DNA of 64,000 nucleotides. Origin: Venturia oleaginea (taxonomy: Eukaryota; Ascomycota; Dothideomycetes; Venturiales; Venturiaceae). Location of the stretch: positions 1,240,001-1,304,000 of the forward strand of contig JABMLP010000015.1 of NCBI GenBank assembly GCA_013176395.1, given 5' to 3'. The stretch's first letter is position 1. Every line of letters begins with the position of its first letter. Position numbers and translations under genes: made by a program. The notes under the pieces are model-generated. The model was not told where the DNA came from. It did not search any database and saw nothing but the letters and a program-made list of their open reading frames with translations. Shown here one piece after another: positions 11,398 to 22,299 of the stretch.

Positions 11398-12330
11398 GTG
11401 TTCCAGGGATTTTAGGTCAACTCCAATTGAGGCTTTCAATCATATGACAATGCGAGCCATCTCTTGATACCGTTCCGCTAAAAATTAAGTCACTCCGATG
11501 TCAGGACTGATTGAAGTGTAGAAGACAATGCTATACGCACCTAGTTGGGTTTGGGGTCGCTGTAGTCTAATTGTGCCAGGTTTTCTCCGTGTACTGCGGT
11601 TTCTTGGGGGTTAGTATATGGGTCGATGACGTGTCGGGAGTAACCACTCCTTTCTTTTTGCCATTTTGCTTGGTGGTGATGTGAGATGGTGGTGAATTTC
11701 TGGTCTTGAAGGTGTTCGAACAAAATAACGCATCTCCCCCTCCTTTCTTCTTAGCTTGCTATCAAAGACATGGTTTTGAACAATACTAGGCCATCAGCGA
11801 GGAGAAACCTTTTGGTATAAGGTTCGAGGAAGACTTGCGTTACGGCCTGGCATAGTCGCTCGAAAGCGATGGAAGACCAGTGCATGCCTGCCAAAACTAA
11901 CCTCACTTCAACTCAGCACTTTCAAAGCCTGATCAACATCGCTACATTTCTGGCAATTCCACAATTTGCTTCTGCCAGAAATGTAGCGATATCAATCTTG
12001 AATTGGAACATCGACTTTTAATCGCGATATATTAAGGCTGAGGGCGGCAATGGACATGAAGTGATGAAACCGCTGTATCATTAGCGACCACGAAGTTGGA
12101 AGAGCGCTATTGAAGCTCCGATAATTGGATTACATCATGCGTCAACTCACAAGTCCAACTATTGCCGGTCACTTGATGGTGATTACCAGCGGCTTATATT
12201 ATTCTTCTAAGCATAATATATCGTCATACTCTCTAATATCTCTCCCTGTCAAGCGTAAATTCCACGCCGCGCTCCTTGGCCAAAGGGGTATCAAAACTAC
12301 TGCCGACCCAAATCTACCACACCGTATCGT
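11398..12330. other. Intergenic, contains a palindromic element
   Basis: No supported gene. The only clear structure is the perfect inverted repeat at 11938-11990, listed separately. Confidence 0.5.
11938..11990. repeat. Perfect 18-bp inverted repeat, palindromic element copy 1
   Basis: The arm ATCGCTACATTTCTGGCA at 11938-11955 is exactly repeated in reverse complement at 11973-11990, with a 17-nt spacer. The flanks (GATCAAC on the left, ATCAATC on the right) keep partial pairing. The same arm pattern is seen at 16296-16370 and 40311-40379, so this is one copy of a dispersed family. Confidence 0.85.
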
Positions 12331-15300
12331 TCATTTCACGTCAAAGCATTTCATGAACCTGTCTGGCGTCCAAAAGATAATGTGCTGAGCTTTGGAACTA
12401 GCCTCCCATTCGTCGTAAACTTTCTTCAGCTCCGGATCAACGATCTTGCTAGGCGGGATAATCACAATCTAGACAATATCAGATTAGTACTACATTATAG
12501 ACAAGGACTCGGTCGAAGTTTACCACACGCCTGTATCGCTCGGTCCATTCCAACGATGTAGTTGCGAAGGCCTCAAGAAGCTTTCGTGCTGCACCTACTG
12601 GGTATTGGCTCCTATAAGCGTCATAGGCATTTTGACCATCACAATTGCCCTGGGAGATTTCGCTTGCATCTATATCGATATCAGAGAATAAAAACGGGGC
12701 TCCCGGGGCAGCATCGTCATCATCGTCCGTAAGCTGCCGGACTTTATCGAAAAGATCCATTCTCCTGCGGCAAGGTCAGGACATGTTGTAGCGTTTAGTC
12801 CAGGTTCGCGAGACCTACAGTTGTGCCCTTTTCATATCCTCCTTCTTTTCGGCTTCTTTGGCTAGGGCAAGGTCCATCAACCAGTCAGCAAGCTGAGGTG
12901 GGCCAAAGACACCCCAAGTGCGGTCCGTCTTCGTCTTCTTGCCCTCATTTTTTTTAACGATGAGTTCAAGCAGATCTAAAGACTCTTGAGGACATTTGAT
13001 ATACATCTCATCTACCAAGAGTGTGCATGTTCCACCAGGCATGATCTTTTTGACACTCAGCTTTTCCGGTAGACTTTCTTTCATGGATACTCTCATCTGG
13101 AAGATATTAAAGCTCTTTAGAAGAAGGCGTCGCAAATCGGGGATCCCCTCGTACCGCACGAAATCGGGATGTAGCTATGGTCATTAGTTGGAACTTGTAG
13201 GCATGTTGTATTGCTGTTAATAAGACTTACGATGATAACGCCACTTCCGTTCGCCGGCTCCACAAGTTTCAGAAAATTGTCCCAGGAGCCTTTCGTTCCC
13301 GTAGTCCACACTTGGGCACCTAGTTCACGAAAATATCGTGCCAGCATCTCTGTCTCTGCTTTATGAGAGACGGGGTGAGTCATGATGAAGACTTTCTTGC
13401 TTGTCTTCTCCGTAGAGTGTCCAGTATTCCAGGCGAAGAACTTTGCTGGATCCCAACCGTGGTTCTTTAGAAAGTATCGTTCCAGTGTTTTCGGAAGACC
13501 AGCTGACTGGGAAGTCGAAATTGCTGTCGGGAAATTGCTGCCGACAGCCCGAACTTGGACACAGATATGACAATCTGGCTCGATTGGAGTTTTACCTCGT
13601 TCCAAGAAGACGAGCTCTTCTAGTATGAGGTGCGAAGGATACAGAATAAGGAGAGATGAGGGTCCCTGCGCGATTGCCACACTACTTTGTTCGGTCAAAA
13701 TGCGCGCAAGCTGCATCATATCTTGTCCTTGCATTTCAAAAATCTTTCCTGACGACAGGACTGTAGGTGCGAGCGGGAAAATAAATGTCTCTAGAAGGTC
13801 GCGCATGACCATCTGAGAGACAATAATGCGCGGTTCCTGGGAAAAATCTGTCTTCAAAGCGTCGATTGCAATGAGTTCGAGATCCGCGAGCTCAACTGAG
13901 ACAGGCGTGGAGGTATCTGAAACCTGAAGAGATACTTCAAGAGTATTCAGTGAATAGACGGTATCAAGGGTGTCCGGGGATTCCACGATGCCCGAGTCTA
14001 CGTCCATCGCCTCAGAACTACTATCTGCAGTCGCTTCTTCCGAGAAAGACGGCGGGGCGTCGTGAATGGAGTTAGCAGATCCATTTGTAGGTGGCAAGAT
14101 TTGAGGTAGATGTGCCTGCGTGACTTGGGTTTTCCATTTCGCACGTTCCGCGGATTCCCGTGCTAGTCGCTCGGTATAACTGGCAGGGTCTTCAGGAGTG
14201 TGAAAGCCATGGTCGAGTGTCGAGGGTACCCAAGGAACTGTCCCACTCGCTTGATCGAAGAAGTTGGGCAGAGCCTGAGGCATCGTACTATCGTGATATG
14301 TCAGTACTGGCTCTAATAAGTCTCCAGAGACCTGAAGTCTCATGAAGGAGGGTCTATGGGTGTCGCACTTCGAGGTTGGCATGGCATTCTGCGTCCTGGA
14401 TCTTCCCGGAATTTCTAGGATTGGGGTTAGCCTCCATCCAGTTAAGCATGATTTCGTACCAATTACCTGCTACGGGCAAACCTTCCACAGTTTCATGCAG
14501 GAACTTGCACTCCTCGGCTGACTTGGAGCATTCCCCTTTAAGCCAGTAGGGACAAATCTTCTTGCGTTTGAAAGTCGCCACCTCTGGTAGCAATTCATGT
14601 GCAAACTCACATTCCTCGGCGGTCTTCTTGCAGTAATTGTTGTAGTGCCAGTACGGGCAGGTTTTGGTTTTAGTGGGCTTCCATGAGGAAGCGGGTAGAG
14701 GGGTGTTTGGAAGCTCCCGCTGAGCAGTATCTGCGGAAGAATTAACATACCCATGCATCCATCTACAATTTTTCCCATCCCAGCAATGACCTTTTTGCCA
14801 GTGGTGACACTGAGTCTTGTTTAGAGCCCGTGTCTGTTGGTATGGCAACGTTCGAGGTTCTTCCGGAGGCGTAATCCAACGACTTCCATCAATTGAATTT
14901 GGATATCTCTTGTCGTCATTTGCACGATGTACAACCCATGGAAACTTCTTGGGATACCAGTGCGCAAACCAGCAGCCCGCATCACCCTTGTCACACGGTC
15001 CTTTGTTCCAGAAGAAGCATACTTTGGTCGGGTTCCAAAATTTTGGCTTCCATGCGGTAGTGCCTTCTTCCAAAACCTGTCGATGAAGGTCTGGATCAGC
15101 AACCCTTTCACATTCATCATGAGTGAAACGACACTGCTCTCTTCCAGACGGGCAGGTTAAGTGATTGTGCCAGTAGAAGCACGTCAGCGGGATTGTCTCG
15201 GCGTGAGGTGCCATTGGACCAGTAGGTGCAGCATCCCAGCGCGGCTCAGTCCGAGAGAGTCCAGTCTGGCTTTCGACTCTGGTGAGAGTGCTCCACGAAA

Positions 15301-16096
15301 GGCTGTGCATTTCTCCTGGTTTGGCTAGAAGAGCTTCAATATCCTCCATTCTAGGCACTGCACCGTCTCTGCCCTTCTTTTGAACGTTCCATCTGTGAGA
15401 TGCTGACCTGTATTGCTGGTTCTTGTCGCCTGGTTTGCGTGTGCGCTTTGGAGGCCGTTCTTTAGCATAGTCGGCCATAATATCTGCACCTCTTCTCTTC
15501 TCTGTGTGTCGCAGTGAGTTGAGTTATTATTGGGCTTCCTTGTATCACTGACCTTGAGTGTGTACACGTGAGCGTGACCGAGCAACGGGAGTTTTTCGCC
15601 CCGCTCCTAGTAAGATTCGTCTCGGGGGTGACAACACGCGTGGTTTGGGCGATTCCCCATCACTAGCGGAATCCTCAAATGCAGGATGCTCCTCTGGGGG
15701 ATCGGCCCAGACGCCTTGTCGCTTTTTGAGCTTCGCCTTCCTCTTTTGCCACCGACGTTGATCATTTTCAGCCTTGATCCTTTGATCACGCTCCCAAGTC
15801 TCCACGGGGAAAGCAGTTCGAAACCCGAGTTTGATGGCCTTCTTTTCCTGTAGCCATTGGTCCATGGTGTGCACCCCAAAGTTTTTGGCGGGCTCCCAAG
15901 TGCATCGTGATATGTCGTAGCCTGTCCATCTCACCAGGAAGACCATTTCACCACGAACTTCGTCCTGCTTCTCTGCCAAGATTTGGTCAACGTCATAGTC
16001 TTCTTTGGGTGTGCTCTGAGCTGTCCATGCAGAGGAAACGCTGCCGTCACTGGCTGAGGAATCGCTGTCGTCTTCCCAACCGCGTCGCGCTGCCAT
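12331..16096 (-). CDS. Chromodomain / five CCCH zinc-finger protein
   Basis: Six exons (15553-16096, 14467-15501, 13231-14414, 12819-13174, 12524-12764, 12331-12468) join to 1,165 residues; all junctions are GT...AG and phase-consistent, which unites what would otherwise look like three or more separate genes. N-terminus: acidic/serine stretch, then a chromodomain (about 33-88) with the aromatic cage Tyr34, Trp57, Trp67 (VRWTGY, CTWEP), expected to bind methyl-lysine on histone H3. Then a basic linker and five CCCH fingers (about 289-530), each C-x7/8-C-x5/6-C-x3-H, as in CPYWLKGECSKSAEECKFLH, expected to bind RNA. The last 600 residues (FIMTHPVSHKAE..., GSWDNFLKLVEP) are conserved-looking but unassigned. 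Likely nuclear, linking chromatin marks to RNA. It may have a role like that of S. pombe Chp1, but this is inference. Confidence 0.82.
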
Positions 16097-16239
16097 CGTT
16101 GTATGGGAGCGATTCGGTGCCAATGAGGTTGAAAAGGCATCGAAGCATTGAGGTGTATTCGAGAATGTGTTTGTCAATGTTTTTGTGGAGTGTGATGGCG
16201 CTTTCTATACCCGTTCGCACGTGAGCCGCTAGTAAGCAC

Positions 16240-16273
16240 CCACAGTTAAGGTATCGCCACAGTTAAGGTATCG
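16240..16273. repeat. Perfect 17-bp tandem duplication
   Basis: CCACAGTTAAGGTATCG occurs twice back to back (16240-16256 and 16257-16273). It lies beside the palindromic element at 16296 and upstream of the chromodomain gene. Confidence 0.85.
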
Positions 16274-16295
16274 CTTTTGAAAAGCAATCTGTCAC

Positions 16296-16370
16296 ATTGA
16301 GATTGATATCGATAAATTTCTGGAATTTGGAAAATAATCTTGCCAAAAGGTTAGCAATATCCATCTCAAT
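16296..16370. repeat. Imperfect palindromic element, copy 2
   Basis: A 28-nt left arm at 16296-16323 (ATTGAGATTGATATCGATAA...) pairs imperfectly with 16343-16370; in the inner 25 positions about 18 match. The sequence GATATCGATAAATTTCTGG resembles the arms at 11938 and 40311. This appears to be the most decayed of the three copies. Confidence 0.65.
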
Positions 16371-16665
16371 TTGAGCAAGTGCTATTAGATAGCAGAATCC
16401 GTGCAGATAATTGGGAAATTTCTCAAAAGAGGCGCACATATTATTCATCAATCTGATACGTCTAGGGCTTGTTCCTATGTAATCTAAATCTCGATACATC
16501 TAGCACCCTTTTTAGGGCTAGATACACTGATTTCGATACTAGTACTAAGTTCCTTGGACGATTTCAAGACTGAATACCACCAGCATTTAGGGACCTAACT
16601 AGTTAAGGTCGTTTAATCGAGAGTCAATTGCTACTTACATTTGAATTGAAAGCGCGCACAAGTCC

Positions 16666-18012
16666 TTATTCTAGCTCAACTTTAAGCTTCTCATATTGAC
16701 CTTTATCGACGCCACGCTTCTTATCCACTAAAATATCCCTCGTCAACATTACAAACTTGTCAATTGCCTCCTTCGAGATCTGGTAATGTACCACCAATCG
16801 TCCTCCAAAAGTCCTCAATCCCCTATCAGCAGCCATAGCAACAAAATCTTTCACTTCCAAGCCCGTAGCCTCAATATCCAGCCACACCATATTCGTCTCC
16901 ACAGGCAATTGAAGCTTACCACCGGCATCGGTCCATATCTTCGCCATCGTCTTCGCATCATCGTGACTTTGCTTCAGTTTGCCGCCTAGAAACGTTTCTT
17001 CCACGGCGATACGAGCTGCTGCTGAGATAACACCTGCTTGTCGAAGACCACCACCTATCATTTTCCTGATCCATCGTGACCGCTTGATGAATGGCTTTGT
17101 TCCGACTATGATACTGCCCATTGGTGCTCCTAGACCTTTGCTAAAGCAGAGACTGATACTGTCGAAATGTTTGCAGTACTCTTTCAAGTCTCCAGCACCA
17201 GCAACAACAGCTTCCTGGAGGAAAATTAGCGAATATCCCAAGTAAACGAGAAGATCGGTTCAACACACCCATATCCTCGCCCCATCCAAATGCATCAAAA
17301 TCCCATTCTCCCTCGCAAACTTCCCAATCTTCTCCACCTCCTCAAGCGGCATAACAGTCCCCCCAAGCGTATTCTCCAAACTAATAACCTTGGTCGGACA
17401 AGCATGAACATCATCACTCAGCACCGCATTCTTCCTAACCTCCTCCAACGTCAAATACGTTCCATTCCTCGGCATGACACCTCTAACAAGCGCCCCACAC
17501 AGACTCGCCGCACCACCAGCCTCCCAAACCAAAATATGCGCCCTCTCATCACACAAAATAGAATGCGGCGGCCCCCCAAGATGACTCCTCAGCGAAACCT
17601 GATTCCCCATAGTCCCACTCGTAACAAGCAACCCGGCCTCCTTCCCCGTCATCTCCGCAACAAACGCCTCAAGTCCATTCGTCGTCGGATCTTCCACAAA
17701 CACATCATCCAGTAACGTCGTCGCCGCAATCGCATTCAACATGTTTGTCGTTGGGGTGGTGATGGTGTCGGATCTGAAATCGAAGGCGGCAGGGCCGGGA
17801 GAGGACCAAGCGTTTTGAGGTGTCGAGGGGGCCATGTGGGAGGCCATTTGTGAGGTTTTTGTGGGATCCATTGGGATGGCTTTTTGATGAGTGGGAGATG
17901 TTGAGAGGGGGCGGAAGGAGATTGTTTTTCGCGTGCGTAGGTATTTGGGTTGGGAAAGACTGATGGACTTTGATCGAAATATATTTAAAGATGAGAAAGT
18001 TGAAGGAGGCAT
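16666..18012 (-). CDS. L-threonine aldolase (PLP-dependent)
   Basis: Two exons (17269-18012, 16666-17214) encode 430 residues. It has the beta-eliminating lyase fold of low-specificity threonine aldolases: FDFRSDTITTPT near the start, GTMGNQVSLRSHLGG, LENTLGGTVMP, HLDGARIW and the PLP lysine in SLCFSKGLGAPMGS. The enzyme cleaves threonine or allo-threonine to glycine and acetaldehyde. The ATG at 18012 gives a 47-residue leader with many Ser/Arg/Lys and no Asp or Glu, typical of a mitochondrial targeting peptide; a second ATG at 17871 (MDPTK) would give a leaderless form. The donor at 17268 is GTGTGT, weaker than the others in this window. Confidence 0.92.
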
Positions 18013-18357
18013 GATTGTAGTAAACGTGTAAGGCGCGGTGCAGTTATAGTGACAAATGTAGAGGTGGAGCTGGCACGACGTCCGATATCGCAAGGCCCCA
18101 ATTTAGCAAGTGGTTTCGGAGAAGCCTTCTCTGGGTAACTCTTGATCTCAACCAACATGATTAGAACTACAACAAACGGGATAAAAATTTCTGTTGTAGA
18201 TACGTCAAAGGTTGTGAGTCAGGAGTAGCATATCCATCTTAACGCAAGTGCCTCTCGAAAACTCTATTGATCATCTATACATTCGACCTCATAGCAATGA
18301 CTGTACAAGCTTATCATATCAGGGGTATATACCGTTACAAGAAAGGTTACAAATGTG
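18013..18357. other. Intergenic
   Basis: 345 bp between the threonine aldolase start and the stop of the EDEM-like gene. It should hold the aldolase promoter; nothing else was recognised. Confidence 0.5.
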
Positions 18358-21300
18358 TCAAACGACGATGAGATTCCCAATCTTCACGCCTTGGCTCTCA
18401 AACCAGAACCTCCGCCTTAGTCCTACACCCTTGGCCTTTTCAAAGTACCGAATAGTTTCATGTCCACCACTGAGCATGACAGCGGGGATGGGATGTGGCC
18501 TCAGCACGCCACCAGGAGTAGTCTGATCTTGATCCATCGTTGGCTGTATCAGCGGCTCCGCAGAACTCGATTGCACGAATTCTGCGCGATTCAGTGGCTC
18601 TTGTTGAACTTGGGCGTCAGCATCGTCCTGCTCCGGAAAGGACACAATGACAACCATTTGCAAAGCTCTGGCGCTGGGAGCAAAAGACGGAATGTTTCTC
18701 ATCTTCGTAGAAAAACTGCATCCGCCCCGTCGAACCACCAGCACCTGGTTTTCTTTGGCAATCTGAGTGTCGAGGACACTATCACAAAGATCACCGTCAA
18801 TGTGAACGTTGCTCCACGGAAGTGATGAGATAGTAGTCGTGGTGTCAAGCTCAAAAGGTTCTGCCAGATCTGGAATGGGCGCGGCGCCAGGTCCGGTAGG
18901 AATCGCAGCAGGGAACAGGTGGCGTTGCAGAGTTGGATGTGCCCCCAAAGGTTGAGCATTCGATGCGATCGGTTCTCGCAACATCGATTGTATGTTTTGA
19001 AGCAGGGAAGAGAGCAAAGACGGCTGTGCATTGTCAGCCAGTGCATTTAATGAATCTACGGTGATAATCGGCACTGAGAAGTTGAGACTTGATGCTTGAG
19101 GTTCAGCAGTGGACTCGTGCGAAGCGTCACGCTCTTCTCCTACGTCAACGAGCAGATCGATCATCTGGACGTCGCGAATACGAGTGAAGTACGGGTCTAC
19201 GGGGTTGAATGTTGTGACCAGGTTGCGTGTTAAAAAAACCTTTTCGTCCCGACCGAGAGCGACATTAGAAACGGCGTATATTCGGAACAGGTCGAGATCT
19301 GTGCCAGACGGTACGTTTGCCACAGGCAATGGTTCTTTGACCATACCAAGCCGCAAACCACTCATTGAATTGACCAGGATTCCTTCGTACACCCTTTGCA
19401 GGGTGCCTATGGTAGCCTTGCTCTCTGGCAGGTTCGGGAATGACAGGTCGAACGTCGCTCGGTTGGCCATTGGCGAAGATGTTCCTTGAGGCGGCACTAG
19501 ATCCAGAGGCAAAGTCCAGGGATAAAACGTGTAGTTTGACGGGGATTGCAGATCTGATAGAGAAATGCTTGGATGGTCGGAGGTGAATTCAGTTAACGGA
19601 GAGTCGAGAGTCTCGAGGTTGGGCATCAGATGCAGTCGGGCAAGACTTGCAGCATGGAAAACATCACCTCTCGCAGCAGTTGACGATACTGTCAGAGGAA
19701 GATAAGGAGGCGGTTTTGGGCACGTCGGAGCTGATCCAGGTCTAGGCGAGGTGGCTGGACTTCCTCTTGGCTCATAATCTGGCCTTGCAGTCGTCCTTAG
19801 ATTCGTTCTTAGGCGCTTTGGAATCGTGAGTGGGTGGCCTTCGGTCGTGAACACAAACGCAGCATCTAAGGCGTTGAGTGGATGCTGGTCGTCAAAGAGG
19901 AGAAACAAATATTTGGCTGTTTCTCCAAGGAAGAAGCTTTCCATGCGATCGCTTAGTTCGCCAGTTCGAACGTCTTGTAGTCCTGCCCAGCCACACTTCG
20001 TCCAGCACCTGCGCTTGATGTCTCGCAGCGCCATTTCACCAACGTGGAGATACCATGGATCCTTGGTTGCACGATAGATGTACCATGTGCTCTCGATGAA
20101 CTCAGGCCGACCTCCCCACCAACGTAGACCACTCTCAATGTTGCCTGTCGCAGCCGACCATCTTTCTGGTAACGCGGAATATCGTGACCAAAGCGCAGTA
20201 TACATCATGTGGGTCGCGATAGCTTCTTCCAGTTCTCCAGCCAGTGTCAACAGGCCTGGGTAATATGCGCTCAGACTGTCTATCCAGAACGCTCGGAGGG
20301 CACCAGTGTAAAGATCCACTTGTAAGTAATGTGGGTGTTGAAATTGTTCACCACGGTATATGTGGTGCTTGATCGCAGCATGGGACTGTTCCCATACTTC
20401 CAAGAAAGCGTCTGGAGAGTGCTTTGAGGCGAGGGACTGGTTGAAGGGCAAGCCAGAAAGGAGGACGTGAGATTTCAGGGCATATTCGAAAAAGCTGTCG
20501 ATACCGGCACCGATCTAGAACATCAGTTAGCGTATGTATTGAGCAACACGATCTCAAACTTACGCCAGTATATGGCGAGACCCAATTTCCAGTCTCAGCA
20601 TCGATGCCGGAGCCTAGCAAGCCGATGCTGCTTCGTCTCTGCCACACAGCCCAGAACGCGGTCTTAGCAGCGTCCTCGAAGCGTGTGTCGCCTGTCAACC
20701 GACTGAGCGTGCTGAACTCTAGGACCAAACTGCCAGCTCCTGCACTGCATGTTTCGGTGACCTCTGCGTTCGCCGGAGGCGTGCGCGGACATTGGCCCTC
20801 TTCAGCGTCCACGTTGAGAGGGGAATTGGAGTAGAAAGGGACTCCATGACGCAGATTGACGCGAGGATAGGGCAGTCCAGAGGCGGTATGGAAAGCTGGG
20901 AGCAGCCTCTTCGCCAGATCGTGGGCCAGACGAAGCAGTTGCCCATTGTATACCAATCCATTCTTCCAGTAGATGCCAGTTTCGCTGTTTTTCGTCTTCG
21001 TGGAAGCATCATATCCTTTTATTGGCAGATCTCCGACCGCGAACTGGTGGGCGCTCAAAAGTCCTCCGACACCACGAATTACGGTCTCAAAGACCTGAAC
21101 CTTACTGTCCACATCGAAGCCTCTTGCACGGAGTCCTTGACCACTTTCGCCTGTTGTCCCATCTCCGTATTGGACGATTAAATGTGATATTCCGTCCTGA
21201 AAAAGATGCAACGCTTTGTCCTGGGCTTTCTGAGGCGGTGAGGATGCGATTATAGCCAGAGTTGACAGGCTGTCAATCAGAGTCAAGGAGTAATTTCCCA

Positions 21301-21631
21301 GGACATCGTTCAACGCAATATGAGCGGGATTTGTGCGATCTCTGGTCAGAGGGGCGCAGCTGAGCGGTTTGAGTTCGTCTTCGGGGAAGGCATATTTCAT
21401 ATAGTTCTCGAAACCATGGTAAAAGATGTCGCGTGTCTCCTGCCTGGTGCTTGTCAGGCTCATTTGCATAAAGCAGAGTTTGAAGTCTGATTACACTCAC
21501 CTCAAGGATTTCAAATGGTCATCTGTCATACACACAGCGGTGGTCGCAAGGTAGACAACGGAGAGAATGACGAGCCATGGCCTTGTGAATGCGCTGCTGG
21601 CCTGTCCGACTGGAGTAGGGAGCAAAAGCAT
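18358..21631 (-). CDS. EDEM-like GH47 mannosidase with PA domain
   Basis: Three exons (21501-21631, 20564-21443, 18358-20514) give 1,055 residues. The first exon carries a signal peptide or anchor (PWLVILSVVYLATTAVC). The GH47 (alpha/alpha)6 barrel follows: FYHGFENYMKYAFPEDELKP, LTLIDSLSTLAI, VFETVIRGVGGLLSAH, GAGSLVLEFSTLSRLTGD, GAGIDSFFEYALKSHVLL, RPEFIESTWYIYRATKDP and ETAKYLFLLFDD. This is the EDEM/Htm1 branch that trims mannose from misfolded glycoproteins in the ER and marks them for ERAD. A protease-associated (PA) domain lies near the C-terminus (about 870-1035: CDSVLDTQIAKENQVLVVRR, GGCSFSTKMRN), as in EDEM3. A Ser/Pro-rich linker separates the two. No KDEL/HDEL tail is present. Confidence 0.92.
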
Positions 21632-22299
21632 GCCAGAATCAGAAGGGAAGCGACATGAGATTTCTGACCAGCTTCCTGCAAGAGACGCAGAAGAGAACTT
21701 AGAAGGACGTCGACGAGAATCAAGGCCGAGTCGTAGCGGCCGGTGGCTGGATACTTGCTATCTACCGTCCAGTAGCTCTCGTCTGAGACACGTGATGATG
21801 CGTCTCCTCTGCTGAATTGTCCGTGTCGGCGAGGCAAAGTCCTTGATTGAGGACAAGAGAGACCTTATTTGGTCCTCTAAGAGATGTCATGGTGGTGAAT
21901 TCACCTCTCGTGATTGCCAATCTTTGGTCCATCTCTTTGAGGTGTCCTACTTTGAGCAAACAATCTTTGGCTGCTCTGCAACGTCCCATTAATAGATGCA
22001 TTTCTCACATTCCTACTATTGCCGAGCGACTTCGGCTTCGGTTCGCGAATGTGTAACACTGCACCACCTCAGTCTTGGCGTTTCTATGTGTACATATAAT
22101 CATCAGGTCATCTGCTTAAATGCTTTGGGAATTTGCAGCTCTTTGCCTCTCTCCTTTTCGCATCGCGCTCCTTTCCGAATCTGGGATTCTGCCTCATAGA
22201 TCAAATAGACCATCCTAGCCTATGGCAACTTCCAGGTAAGATTACGAGGAGCAGGATGTGCCCTCTAGCACCTGTAATAATGATTACAGCATAAGAGCC
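21632..22299. promoter_or_regulatory. Divergent intergenic region
   Basis: 668 bp between the start codons of the EDEM-like gene (minus) and trimethyllysine dioxygenase (plus). Both promoters must lie here. No other gene or repeat was recognised. Confidence 0.5.

Larger units (their letters stand above)
16097..16665. other. Intergenic with two repeats
   Basis: No gene supported. Contains the promoter of the chromodomain gene, a 17-bp tandem duplication and the second palindromic element. Confidence 0.55.

Noticed and set aside
14354..15478. CCCH zinc-finger region as an independent gene
   Set aside because: An in-phase GTCAGT...CAG intron joins it to the chromodomain exon, and a 52-nt intron joins it to the downstream half.
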